41,544 nucleotides of DNA from Selenomonas sp. (GTDB taxonomy: Bacteria; Bacillota; Negativicutes; Selenomonadales; Selenomonadaceae). The position numbers and the translations under genes were made by a program. Below are positions 32,857 to 41,083 of the stretch, in pieces; positions within the stretch are counted from its first letter, which is position 1, and the number at the start of each line of letters is the position of its first letter. The stretch covers positions 1-41,544 of the forward strand of contig JAGPMW010000019.1 of assembly GCA_018052705.1 (NCBI GenBank), read 5' to 3'. The notes beneath the pieces are model-generated. The model saw nothing but the letters and a program-made list of their open reading frames with translations, was not told where the DNA came from and did not search any database.

Positions 32857-33279
32857 ATGCATAAACTATATAAAATCGAGATCATCACCCGCCCGGAAAA
32901 ACTCGACGCCCTAAAAAATGCCCTGTATGCCATTCGCGTCACCGGCATGACCGTCAGCCAGGTCTATGGCTGCGGGCTTTCGCAGGGACATACTGAGTTC
33001 TACCGCGGACAGAAAGTCAGCACCGAACTGCTGCCAAAGATAAAAGTAGAAATTGTTGTCTATGATATCCCCGTCGAAACCATTGTCGAAACCGCCCAGC
33101 AGGTCTGCCACACGGGCCATATTGGCGACGGCAAAATCTTCGTCTATGCCATCGATAATGCCATCCGCATCCGCACCAACGAATCCGGACCAGATGCGAT
33201 CATTGACCGTCTGGAAGATCGTAAGATCGTCAACGCCAAAGCCCGGCAGGCCATTGAAAACGAACCCCATGACTACTGA
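32857..33279 (+). CDS. glnK: PII nitrogen-regulatory signal protein (GlnB/GlnK)
   Basis: A 140-residue protein. It carries the PII core: KIEIITRPEKLDALKNAL, a T-loop with GHTEFYRGQK in which the uridylylation-type tyrosine is present, KIKVEIVVYDIPVETIV, and the C-loop signature HTGHIGDGKIFVYAIDNAIR. PII trimers sense 2-oxoglutarate and ATP/ADP and plug Amt when nitrogen is sufficient; amt is divergent next door. The family is ~112 residues; here a charged 25-residue tail (RLEDRKIVNAKARQAIENEP) follows. AGCGAGGT lies before the start. Confidence 0.93.
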   Translation: MHKLYKIEIITRPEKLDALKNALYAIRVTGMTVSQVYGCGLSQGHTEFYRGQKVSTELLPKIKVEIVVYDIPVETIVETAQQVCHTGHIGDGKIFVYAIDNAIRIRTNESGPDAIIDRLEDRKIVNAKARQAIENEPHDY

Positions 33280-33289
33280 GTTTACTCCG

Positions 33290-33730
33290 CAGCAGCTGCC
33301 GATCAGCCAGCATAAGAAACTTCGGACCGGTTAGGAACTCCTGGCGTTGCAGGGCCTCATCAACCGTTGCACAATTGGCCAGTATCTCACGCATGCCGCT
33401 CCGATATGGCAGCTCAGCCCGAACCTTATGCGGAATGGCACTGGCCGAAGCCAGTACCACCGCTAGTCCCTGATCATTGACGCCCCCCTTGAAGGTCTTC
33501 TTCTCGGCCGTGCCGGCATACAGCCCGTAATAATGATACCGTCCGCTGGTTACCAGTCGGACGGCCTGCTCCTGCGGTGTCCAGTCACGGTTCTTCACCA
33601 GCAGTGTCCCGCCGCCAGCCACATAGTCGGCACCAGCTGCCCCAAAAAGCGTGCAAGCTTCGACAGGAACAGGCAGCAGCAGCATCCCCCCAAGCACCAG
33701 TCGCATCAACCATTTCTTCTTCATCAACAT
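33290..33730 (-). pseudogene. C45-type (acyltransferase/penicillin V acylase-like) Ntn hydrolase, 3'-truncated
   Basis: A signal peptide (MLMKKKWLMRLVLGGMLLLP) is followed by the mature N-terminal nucleophile EACTLFGAAG and KNRDWTPQEQ, GVNDQGLAVV and the start of GPKFLMLADRQ. Enzymes of this class are ~300-350 residues and use the N-terminal cysteine to cleave linear amides. Only the first ~145 residues remain. Past about 33297 the frame runs antisense into the 3' end of glnK and is not homologous. Deletion of the 3' half probably placed it tail-to-tail against glnK. Confidence 0.75.
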
Positions 33731-33759
33731 CACTGATTATCAAATCCTTTCACCGGATA

Positions 33760-33830
33760 AAATGTGTTGGCTGCCAAGGTTCTTTTTTGGGCAGGCCGAA
33801 GGCCTCTTTTCCCAGTGCAATGCTCTTCAT
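33760..33830 (-). pseudogene. Short unidentified gene tail after panE
   Basis: A 23-codon frame (MKSIALGKEAFGLPKKEPWQ, PTH, FIR) ends at TGA 33760-33762, 12 bases past the panE stop. It reads like a protein C-terminus, but I do not recognise it. It has no ribosome site and may be a deletion scrap. Confidence 0.3.
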
Positions 33831-33842
33831 CAGTCTTGCGCC

Positions 33843-34766
33843 TCAGCCTTGATTCTTCTTCATCGCCTCATACAGCCGCTTCGTCACGGGTACCGCCACC
33901 TGATGCTTGTCTGCCAGCCGGCAGATCACGCCGCCGAAGGTCTCCAGCTCAATCCTCCGGCCAGCCATTACATCCTGTGCCATTGAGCTGGTCACATGTG
34001 GACTGCTTCGCAGGACAACACGATCATAGATCGTCTGGGTCAGATTCTCTGACAGGTCAACGCCCTCCGCCCGGCCAACAGCGTACGCCTCATCCAACAG
34101 TGCCCGATACTCCTGCAACCGCACAGGATTGTCCTTCAGCCCCTGGATATCGCAGGCATAGTAGGCCGTAATCACATTGAACCCACAGTTCGTGATAAAC
34201 TTCGACCATAACTCTGCCGGCATATCCGCCGGCAGTACACAGGTCATCCCCGGATGATCCAGCAGCTGCCGAACGGTTTCGAGTGCTGCCTGATCGGCTG
34301 GCTCATAGACAGCCAGACACAGGCGTACCTTATTCCCGGCCTGATTGACCGAATAGTCCGCATTGCCTGAGGCAAAAATATAAATCAGGGCATCAACTAC
34401 ATGCCCCGCCGACAACCCCCGGCGGGTCACCTCATAATGGTCAATCCCATTCATGATCGGTACGATAATCGTATGCTCATCCACACATGGTTTCAGCGCC
34501 TGCAGCGCCTCGTGCAGGGAATAGTTCTTCACACAAACAAAAATTACATCCTGAACACCGGCCACTTTGGGCTCAGTCACCAGAACCGGATGTGCAATGC
34601 ACTCTCCGAGGATCTCACTATGCAGCACCAGACCATTCACTGCCAATGCCTCCTGCCTGCGCCCACGGACGACCGCGGTGACCGTATCCTGCTCAGCTTT
34701 ATATCTGCACAGCAGACTCGTGATATACCCGCCAACACTGCCAACTCCACTGACCATAACTTTCAT
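33843..34766 (-). CDS. panE: 2-dehydropantoate 2-reductase (ketopantoate reductase)
   Basis: A 307-residue NADPH-dependent enzyme reducing ketopantoate to pantoate. The N-terminal Rossmann motif is MVSGVGSVGGYITSLL. VKNYSLHEALQALKP, IVPIMNGIDHYE, and ELWSKFITNCGFNVITAYYA (with the conserved Lys/Asn of the catalytic region, residues ~180-195) follow, and the C-terminal SSMAQDVMAGRRIELETFGG is a family signature. The ATG at 34766 follows GAGAGGCGG. It is far from panB, which has its own Rossmann/DUF2520 neighbour. Some members reduce other 2-oxoacids, so the substrate is probable rather than certain. Confidence 0.85.
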   Translation of the reverse strand: MKVMVSGVGSVGGYITSLLCRYKAEQDTVTAVVRGRRQEALAVNGLVLHSEILGECIAHPVLVTEPKVAGVQDVIFVCVKNYSLHEALQALKPCVDEHTIIVPIMNGIDHYEVTRRGLSAGHVVDALIYIFASGNADYSVNQAGNKVRLCLAVYEPADQAALETVRQLLDHPGMTCVLPADMPAELWSKFITNCGFNVITAYYACDIQGLKDNPVRLQEYRALLDEAYAVGRAEGVDLSENLTQTIYDRVVLRSSPHVTSSMAQDVMAGRRIELETFGGVICRLADKHQVAVPVTKRLYEAMKKNQG

Positions 34767-34956
34767 ACAACTACCGCCTCTCAACATTTACTGTCCTCTG
34801 ATTTTGGCACAAATCCGCCAATTCTACTATGCTAATTAGTTCGTCCTTGTCATAAGATTTTCCTCTGTCTGAGCAAATAAAATTACAAATGCCTATATAC
34901 CATGATACATCGTCTCGAGCAGACAGAATACCTGATACATCAGGCAAAACAAGAAA

Positions 34957-34999
34957 ACAAAACAGAGGACGAAGGATTTTTTCCTTTATCCTCTGTTTT
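34957..34999. terminator. Bidirectional terminator after the chemoreceptor remnant
   Basis: ACAGAGGAcgAAGGA pairs with TCCTTtaTCCTCTGT around TTTTTT, with T-rich tails on both strands. Confidence 0.88.
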
Positions 35000-35037
35000 T
35001 CTATAGGTTGCAGCTCATCATACAACAACCCTCCCGT

Positions 35038-35703
35038 TTATTTTCCTTTCATGAAAACCTGTACGGATTGCTGCAACGTATTGGCAATATTAGCAAGCAC
35101 CTGGCTGCTTTACGCTTTGATCCAGATTATCGACCTCTTTTTGCTGTTGCCGCACGGCTACGACCACGCCAGAAGACGAATCACTTATCGATTTTGTCAT
35201 GTCCAGGGACGCTGTGGCACTTGCAGTCAGTTCCTCAGATGCCGAAGCCGTTTGTTCAGCAGCTTCTTGTATCTCCTGAACCATACAGCGGAGCTTTTCT
35301 TCTAAATGATAAAAGGCCTGCAATAGTTCTCCGATTTCATCCGCCGAGAACTCTTTAGCGGCCTGCTTTTGGTATACATTGCCTTCACGCAGTTCTTTTG
35401 TCATTTGCTCAATCGGTTTCAATAGCGTTCTGGCCTGGAATACTGCAAACGCCAAACAGAATATAATCATTCCAATCAAAATCAAAAATGCAGTCAGCTC
35501 AAACATTTTCATGAATTTCTGCGCATCCTGATGATATTGCTCAGCTTTAGCCTGCTGTAAATCGATAAGCTGATCAAATGCCGTCGTAAGATTTTTCCGT
35601 TGCGCCCGGCCTTCGCCAAAAGACAAGGCCTGCGCCTCGGCCATGTTTCCCTGTTCACGATACGACAATACACGGTTGTTGATATCCGTACAAAATATCG
35701 TCC
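35038..35703 (-). pseudogene. Methyl-accepting chemotaxis protein, 5'-truncated and missing its signalling domain
   Basis: The frame begins mid sensory domain (DINNRVLSYREQGNMAEAQA), passes a membrane segment (AFLILIGMIIFCLAFAVF) and a HAMP domain (LLKPIEQMTKELREGN), then the first helix before the signalling hairpin (AAEQTASASEELTASA). At about 35103 it jumps, with a frameshift, to VLANIANTLQQSVQVFMKGK and TAA at 35038-35040, which is the normal last helix of a chemoreceptor. The tip that binds CheA/CheW and ~250-300 residues are gone, as is the N-terminal half of the sensor. Non-functional. Confidence 0.85.
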
Positions 35704-35930
35704 CCCTAAAGTATTAATCGACCTGCGCAAAGAAAATAGCTGTTTTTATAAAAACGTCCATACCTACTACCTAATATTACACTAATTTGTGCAGACGAAG
35801 TGTTAACAATATGTTAAAGCTGGCCGTCAGGACATGCGGATATTTATTCTTTAAAGGGCATTTTTTATTTTCTCTGGCTTTGGCGGTTATTGTACGGTAG
35901 GCATAAAATCAGCAATGATAACTGGATCGC

Positions 35931-35960
35931 AAAAGGCGGCAGTCAATATTGACTGCCGCC
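35931..35960. terminator. Terminator of the OFA transporter gene
   Basis: GGCGGCAGTCAA and TTGACTGCCGCC form a perfect 12-bp stem with a TA loop; on the minus strand TTTTG follows. Confidence 0.85.
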
Positions 35961-35976
35961 TAATAATATACAGGAT

Positions 35977-37230
35977 TTACATCGATACAACTTTAGGATC
36001 AACCGCTAGCTCTACACGCCCCTTCGCTTTCAGGACCAGCGCGATAACAAGATTCAGCACAAAGAAGGCCGCAAAGCAGTAAAGCGTTACCTGATAGCCG
36101 CCCACCGTTGCCTTGAAGAATGACACAAGCGATGGCCCAGCTACACCAGCCAGTCCCCATGCCGTAAGTATCCTGCCGTGGATAGCTGAAAGCTGACGCG
36201 TACCGAAAAGATCACTCAAGTATGCCGGCATGCAGGAAAAACCACCACCGTAGCAGCTGATGATCAGAAGCACTGCCGCCTCAAAGACAACTGCATCATG
36301 CGTGTTGGCAAGCAGGGCAAAAAGCACGATTTCCAAGGCAAAGAACACGACGTAGGTCCAGCCGCGTCCGATATAATCAGAGACGGTCGACCAGGCAATC
36401 CGCCCGCCACCGTTCAAAAGACCAATGATGCCGACCAGTGAGGCCGCCGCTACCGGGTCCATGCCGATGACTTCCTGTGCCATCGGCGAAGCCACTGCCA
36501 AAAGCCCGATACCACAGGTGATATTGACAAAGAACACCCACCAAAGCGCGGCAAACTGCCAGGTCTTAAGAGCCTCATTCGCAGTAAGTCCAATGCTATA
36601 CGGATTCGCCGTAATTTTACTGGCTTTCGCTTTATTGCCGCCCGCACAGAGCAATTTAGCCTGTTCAGCCGTCGGCGGCTTCAAATAAAGCGATGACAGA
36701 CCAATGATGACCATATAGGCGCAGCCAAGGATGAGGAAATTATCAACCAGCCCATAAGCTGCCGTAAGATGCTGCATCAACGGCCCAGCGATCAGCGCCG
36801 CAAAACCAAAGCCCATAATAGCAAGTCCGGTTGCAAAGCCACGATGATTCGGAAAATATTTCACCAGCGTAGATACCGGTGTGATGTAACCTGTGCCCAG
36901 GCCAATACCACCGATTACGCCATAGAAAAGATAGAGCAGCATCAAGCTATGTACTGAGAGCGCATAGGCCGTGCCGAGCATACCTGTCCCGAAAAAGCAC
37001 ATAGCAAGCAGTCCGCTTCTCTTAGGACCGATCCTCTCGACGAAACTGCCCAGCAGTCCTGCTGAGAAGCCCAGAAAAAGAATTGCGAGTGAAAAAGTCC
37101 AGGTCGTCTCTCCCAATGTCCAGCCAGTTTCCTTCATGATCGGAAGTGCCAGAACACTCCAGGCATAAACGCTGCCGATACAGATATGGATGCCGACAGC
37201 AGAAAGAGCGATTAGCCAACGATTCCTCAT
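35977..37230 (-). CDS. MFS transporter, oxalate/formate antiporter (OFA) family
   Basis: A 417-residue permease with twelve predicted membrane segments. N-terminal RNRWLIALSAVGIHICIGSV and YAWSVLALPI are the OFA signature; FVERIGPKRSGLLAMCFFG is the loop 2-3 motif, GGIGLGTGYITPVSTLVKYF is helix 4-5, and NGGGRIAWSTVSDYIGR is the second-half motif A. OFA proteins move small monocarboxylates or dicarboxylates such as formate, oxalate or lactate. The ZTP riboswitch in front (37352-37452) makes formate the best guess, because ZTP-controlled genes serve purine and one-carbon metabolism. GAAAGGA precedes the ATG. Confidence 0.88.
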   Translation of the reverse strand: MRNRWLIALSAVGIHICIGSVYAWSVLALPIMKETGWTLGETTWTFSLAILFLGFSAGLLGSFVERIGPKRSGLLAMCFFGTGMLGTAYALSVHSLMLLYLFYGVIGGIGLGTGYITPVSTLVKYFPNHRGFATGLAIMGFGFAALIAGPLMQHLTAAYGLVDNFLILGCAYMVIIGLSSLYLKPPTAEQAKLLCAGGNKAKASKITANPYSIGLTANEALKTWQFAALWWVFFVNITCGIGLLAVASPMAQEVIGMDPVAAASLVGIIGLLNGGGRIAWSTVSDYIGRGWTYVVFFALEIVLFALLANTHDAVVFEAAVLLIISCYGGGFSCMPAYLSDLFGTRQLSAIHGRILTAWGLAGVAGPSLVSFFKATVGGYQVTLYCFAAFFVLNLVIALVLKAKGRVELAVDPKVVSM

Positions 37231-37351
37231 AGAAAAACCATCCTTTCGAGAAATAGAACATTTCCGAGAGGATGGCTTTCAGCCGCAGACTGCCGGACTG
37301 CCACGCTCCATCAAAAAATGATATAAAGCGCGCCCCCAGAGTCCCCTGCCC

Positions 37352-37452
37352 AAACAAAAACCGCCCAGGCAAAATCCTCTCTGCCCAGACGGTCGGCTAT
37401 CAACATCATACGGGACACGTGGTTATCTCCACTAATCCGTCAGCCCCGCATG
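37352..37452 (-). ncRNA. ZTP riboswitch (pfl motif) with terminator expression platform
   Basis: Minus-strand leader: GGGGCTGACGG, then the hairpin GTGG-AGATAA-CCAC, GTGTCCCG, and the hallmark 3' block GCCGACCGTCTGGGCA, as in ZTP/ZMP aptamers. Directly after, CCGTCTGGGCA (37382-37392) can pair with TGCCTGGGCGG (37361-37371), all 11 positions pairing with some G-U, followed by TTTTTGTTT. Ligand binding would hold the CCGTCTGGGC block in the aptamer pseudoknot and block this terminator, switching the transporter on when ZTP/ZMP rises (10-formyl-THF shortage). Confidence 0.88.
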
Positions 37453-37478
37453 ACTTATTCACTTGTATCTATAAGGCC

Positions 37479-37508
37479 ATTATAGCCGTTGGCAGGAATA
37501 TTTGTCAA
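37479..37508 (-). promoter_or_regulatory. Promoter of the riboswitch-OFA transcript
   Basis: Minus strand TTGACA (37503-37508), 18 bases, TATAAT (37479-37484), both boxes perfect consensus; the start point falls ~20 bases before the aptamer. Confidence 0.85.
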
Positions 37509-37608
37509 GCAATAAATATCAACTCATTTCATCAAAGCATAGTCATGCTTTTTCCTGCATTCCCCTTCACTAAAATATTGTTTCCATTTACAAATAATAT
37601 TTTCCCAA

Positions 37609-39195
37609 TCATTCTACTCCGAGCAGCTTCAGCTGCGCCTTGATCTCTGCCTCTAGTGCAGCAATTTCTTTGTTGTCCTGTGCCAGCTGACGGTTGACTT
37701 CGGCCAGATCGATTTCGGCTTCTGCCTCAAAGGTATCGACATAGCGGGGGATATTGAGGTTGTAGTCATTTCCCTGGATTTCCTCCAAGGATGCCAGATG
37801 GGCATATTTATCAACATCCTGACGATCCGTATAGGTCTGGATGATTTTTGCGATTGCTTCTTCACTGAGATTATTTTGGTTCTTGCCCTTGATGAAGTCC
37901 CTGCTGGCATCAATGAAGAAAATATCCTTTGCTGACCGGTTCTTTTTAAGCACCAGGATAATCGTCGGGATGCTTGTTCCAAAGAAAAGATTGGCAGGCA
38001 GGCCAATGACGGTATCAATGCGGTTCTTCTCGATCAGCGTCTGCCGAATCTTCCCTTCGGCGGCGCCGCGGAAGAGCACCCCATGCGGAAGGACAATCGC
38101 CATCGTACCATTCTCATTCAGATGATAGAGGCTGTGCAGTACGAAAGCATAGTCTGCCTTGGAAGCCGGTGCCAGTTTCCCATATTCACTGAACCGTGCG
38201 TCCTTGAGTTTGGATTCGCGATTGTCCCATTTCGCAGAATAGGGAGGATTGGCGACGACTGCATCAAAGCTGCGCGGACGGTCGATGCCTTTGCTGTCGG
38301 GGCCATCCGGCCAGTCGTTTTCCAGTGTGTTGGCATTGCTCAGTGTCATATTGTTGTAGGAAACATCATGCATCATGAGATTCATGCGCGCAAGGTTATA
38401 GGTAGTTGTATTGAGCTCCTGCCCATAGTATTTGATTGGCGTTCCCGCTGGCAGCTCCTGCCCTACAGTAAGCAATAAAGAACCTGACCCCATAGTCGGG
38501 TCATAGAGCTGGAAAAATGCGTCCTTTTTTGCTATGTCCTGCGTAACGATCTTTGCCAAAATCTGGCTGACCTGATGCGGCGTATAGAATTCGCCGCCCT
38601 TTTTGCCCGCACTGGCCGCAAACTGACCGATGAGATATTCATAGATTTCACCAAGGATGTCCTTACCATCCTCGCTTTTATATTCAATCTCATCCACCAG
38701 CTTCACGATGTTATTCAACGATTTTGCCCGCTCATTCGTCGAACTTCCCAGACGCGTATCCCCTAGATTGATGTCATTGAAAACGCCCTTGAAATCCTGC
38801 ACTGCCTCGGCATTAAGCTCGGCATTCGCATTGAAATGATCGAACAGATCCTGATAGTCACTCGGGATGACCTGCCCGTCGTTGATTCTCTGCAGCAAGG
38901 ACGCCCAGGTATCTGCCGGAGCAATGGCATAGCCAAGGCTGGAGGAAATATCCTCCAGATAGTCAGCCAATTCTGCTTCACCAGCCTGACGGGCATAGGC
39001 AGCATTAATGGTTTCATCAGTCTCCACATCAATGACATTGCTGCTGACCAGATACTGCTCCTGATGCTCGGATAGATAGCGATAAAACATGAACGCTAAT
39101 ATATAGTTCTTATACTCCGAGGCATCCATCGTCCCCCGCAGTTCGTTGGCCATAGCCCAAAGCTTGCTCGTAATCGTCTGTATCGTATCACTCAT
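37609..39195 (-). CDS. hsdM: Type I restriction-modification DNA methyltransferase subunit HsdM
   Basis: A 528-residue N6-adenine methyltransferase. The N-terminal helical domain includes MANELRGTMDASEYKNYILA and FMFYRYLSEHQEQYL (residues ~14-50). Then come EFYTPHQVSQILAKIV (~205), SAM-binding motif I in LYDPTMGSGSLLLTVGQEL, and catalytic motif IV VVANPPYSAKW (~305). The C-terminus is a coiled coil (AEVNRQLAQDNKEIAALEAE). With HsdS it methylates host DNA at the recognition site. The ATG at 39195 overlaps the fic stop by 8 bases. Last gene of the operon. Confidence 0.96.
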   Translation of the reverse strand: MSDTIQTITSKLWAMANELRGTMDASEYKNYILAFMFYRYLSEHQEQYLVSSNVIDVETDETINAAYARQAGEAELADYLEDISSSLGYAIAPADTWASLLQRINDGQVIPSDYQDLFDHFNANAELNAEAVQDFKGVFNDINLGDTRLGSSTNERAKSLNNIVKLVDEIEYKSEDGKDILGEIYEYLIGQFAASAGKKGGEFYTPHQVSQILAKIVTQDIAKKDAFFQLYDPTMGSGSLLLTVGQELPAGTPIKYYGQELNTTTYNLARMNLMMHDVSYNNMTLSNANTLENDWPDGPDSKGIDRPRSFDAVVANPPYSAKWDNRESKLKDARFSEYGKLAPASKADYAFVLHSLYHLNENGTMAIVLPHGVLFRGAAEGKIRQTLIEKNRIDTVIGLPANLFFGTSIPTIILVLKKNRSAKDIFFIDASRDFIKGKNQNNLSEEAIAKIIQTYTDRQDVDKYAHLASLEEIQGNDYNLNIPRYVDTFEAEAEIDLAEVNRQLAQDNKEIAALEAEIKAQLKLLGVE

Positions 39196-39817
39196 GAAAT
39201 TCATTTCCTTTCTCCAGTTCACTTGTCTTATACACGATATAGCCCTCGTAGAAATAGCTCATATCGATGCCCTTCATATAGACCTCACGATCATGGATTC
39301 GATCTGTCAAAGCCGCCCGCAGCAGATGCTTGATCTCAATATCCTTCACCGGACTGCGTTCCATGGCCAGCAGATAGTCTGTCTTATCCACCAAACTCCA
39401 ATCCACGACCTGCTGGATTTCTTTCCTGAAAATCAAATCCAGCCATATCCGCGTACTGCGGCCATTGCCTTCACGAAACGGATGCGCAATATTCATTTCT
39501 ACGTATTTCTCGACAATCTCATCGAAATCCGACTGCGGCAGCTGTTCGATATGCTCTAGGGCTGTCTCTAAATACATGAGTGGTGCAAAGCGGAAGTTTC
39601 CCTTCGCAAGATTTACGGTACGCAAGACACCGGCAAAGTCATAAATGTCCGCAAACAAAGCCCGATGGATCTGCGCCAATGCCGAAAAAGTCCCTGCCTG
39701 CAAGCCATCCAGCGCACCGCTTTCCCACAAACGAAGTGCATTCTGCTTGCTGACCTTCTCTTCGACGCGAGCCAATTCAGCCGCATCGGTGATATGAAGC
39801 TTATTTTCCAAAGTCAT
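39188..39817 (-). CDS. Fic-domain protein (probable AMP-transferase, self-inhibited class III)
   Basis: A 209-residue protein. Residues ~60-175 are the Fic fold with the full catalytic motif HPFREGNGRSTR (His near 115), so it should transfer AMP from ATP to target hydroxyls. Upstream, FAGVLRTVNLAKGNFRFAP is the flap and substrate-docking region. The C-terminus has SYFYEG, fitting the inhibitory (S/T)xxxE(G/N) helix of class III Fic proteins. AAAGGAG precedes the ATG at 39817. It sits between hsdS and hsdM with tight spacing, as in many type I loci; its link to restriction is unknown. Confidence 0.9.
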   Translation of the reverse strand: MTLENKLHITDAAELARVEEKVSKQNALRLWESGALDGLQAGTFSALAQIHRALFADIYDFAGVLRTVNLAKGNFRFAPLMYLETALEHIEQLPQSDFDEIVEKYVEMNIAHPFREGNGRSTRIWLDLIFRKEIQQVVDWSLVDKTDYLLAMERSPVKDIEIKHLLRAALTDRIHDREVYMKGIDMSYFYEGYIVYKTSELEKGNEFHE

Positions 39818-39839
39818 AATTGCTGGCTCCTTTCGAGTA

Positions 39840-41060
39840 TCAAACAAACATTTGCTGCAACAAAGCTTTCTTTTGCCTTTGCAGATGCACTAGCTTACGC
39901 TGATGAAGGGTGATAAGTTTATCGAAACGTTGGAAAAAACTTCCTATTTGTTGTTGTTCTGCACAATTGGGATAATATACTAACAATGTACAAAAATCCT
40001 TATAACTAATACTTCGTCCATCACGTATTCCATATGTTACTTTCACAAGACTATCAATAAATTCTTGCCGCATAAAAATATATTTCCAAAACAAATCATT
40101 ATGTTGTTCTTTTTTATTGAAATCTATAACAGTATATGCAGGAGATGTTATTCCTTCTACATTAGAATGTGCAAAACCACCTTGAAAAGAACGAAGATGT
40201 ATTACAAATTGTCCTGGCATTACATGCTTATATGTGCTCTCACTTTTCACCTCATGCTGAATATTGATACCACTATCATCACGTTTTATCATTCCTAATT
40301 CTTGCGACGCTGATAATACTGGCAGCTCTGGATGATTTTTGTCTGTTATTGATATAAAAATTTTTCCTGCGTTATGCTGTTCCCACTCATCAGAAAATCC
40401 CGGGAAACGAAGTTCTGGGAAACGCTCACCTTTTTTCGGGAACATTTTTTGCAGCAGGCTTTTCTTTTTTGCTTGCAAATGGATCAACTTACGCTGATGA
40501 AGGGTGATAAGGTGGTCGATGTGACTAAAATACTCACCAATTCTTTTCTGTTCCTCTAAATTAGGAACCATAATACTAAAATTTCTAATATCATTCAGAC
40601 TTAAATGTGGAACCGCTGTTTCTGTTTTATTCATTCCAATATAAGTCAAAAAATCCCTTTGTATTGTTTGATACATAAAATCAGAATCAGCTTTTTCTTT
40701 TTTTGTTCTTGCTCTAGTTACTCGCTGAACAAGTAGTGCTGGTAATTGATTTTCCTTTATTTTCGCATAACTTTTTCCGATAAGCGCTCCATCCATTTGA
40801 ATTAATATATCATTATCGGAAAGCAAATAATTTTCTAGTCCAAGTGATGAATTCCATTTCATACATATGTCTTCGGAGAAATCAAGGTATCCTCTTTTTA
40901 CATTCATTCCTCTTACTAATTTAATTCCATCATCCGAAAATTTATCACTTTCAAATGGATATCCCGTCACTAAATCATTTTCGTCTCCAAACTTACACTG
41001 TTCCCAATCTTCCGTAAATCCTGGAAATCTTAGTTTTGGTACTTTTGTTTTCTTTTCCAT
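39840..41060 (-). CDS. hsdS: Type I restriction-modification specificity subunit HsdS
   Basis: A 406-residue protein with two target-recognition domains, each followed by a conserved coiled-coil spacer. TRD1 follows KLRFPGFTEDWEQ (residues ~8-20) and ends at HIDHLITLHQRKLIHLQAKK (~175-195). TRD2 follows ELRFPGFSDEWEQ (~215-228) and ends at FDKLITLHQRKLVHLQRQKK near the C-terminus. The TRDs are much more A/T-rich than neighbouring genes, as is usual for horizontally shuffled HsdS. Several upstream in-frame ATGs exist (41090, 41081, 41075); 41060 fits the usual MEKKxKxPKLRFPGF start. An in-frame 24-base repeat links the two spacers. Confidence 0.92.
   Translation of the reverse strand: MEKKTKVPKLRFPGFTEDWEQCKFGDENDLVTGYPFESDKFSDDGIKLVRGMNVKRGYLDFSEDICMKWNSSLGLENYLLSDNDILIQMDGALIGKSYAKIKENQLPALLVQRVTRARTKKEKADSDFMYQTIQRDFLTYIGMNKTETAVPHLSLNDIRNFSIMVPNLEEQKRIGEYFSHIDHLITLHQRKLIHLQAKKKSLLQKMFPKKGERFPELRFPGFSDEWEQHNAGKIFISITDKNHPELPVLSASQELGMIKRDDSGINIQHEVKSESTYKHVMPGQFVIHLRSFQGGFAHSNVEGITSPAYTVIDFNKKEQHNDLFWKYIFMRQEFIDSLVKVTYGIRDGRSISYKDFCTLLVYYPNCAEQQQIGSFFQRFDKLITLHQRKLVHLQRQKKALLQQMFV
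39894..39917. repeat. 24-base direct repeat in hsdS, distal copy
   Basis: Identical to 40488-40511 and 594 bases away (198 codons), so recombination would remove one target-recognition domain in frame. Confidence 0.9.
40488..40511. repeat. 24-base direct repeat in hsdS, central copy
   Basis: Encodes part of the LITLHQRKL spacer; perfect copy of 39894-39917. Confidence 0.9.
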
Positions 41061-41083
41061 GCCTTCTGTCTCCATTCCCATCC

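Noticed and set aside
34771..35028. 85-codon minus-strand frame between panE and the chemoreceptor remnant
   Set aside because: It reads across a strong terminator, has no ribosome site and no recognisable motif; parts look protein-like, so a decayed gene cannot be fully excluded.
35704..35930. Possible small frame downstream of the OFA gene
   Set aside because: No start, no ribosome site and no recognisable residues; only the terminator at 35931-35960 is supportable.
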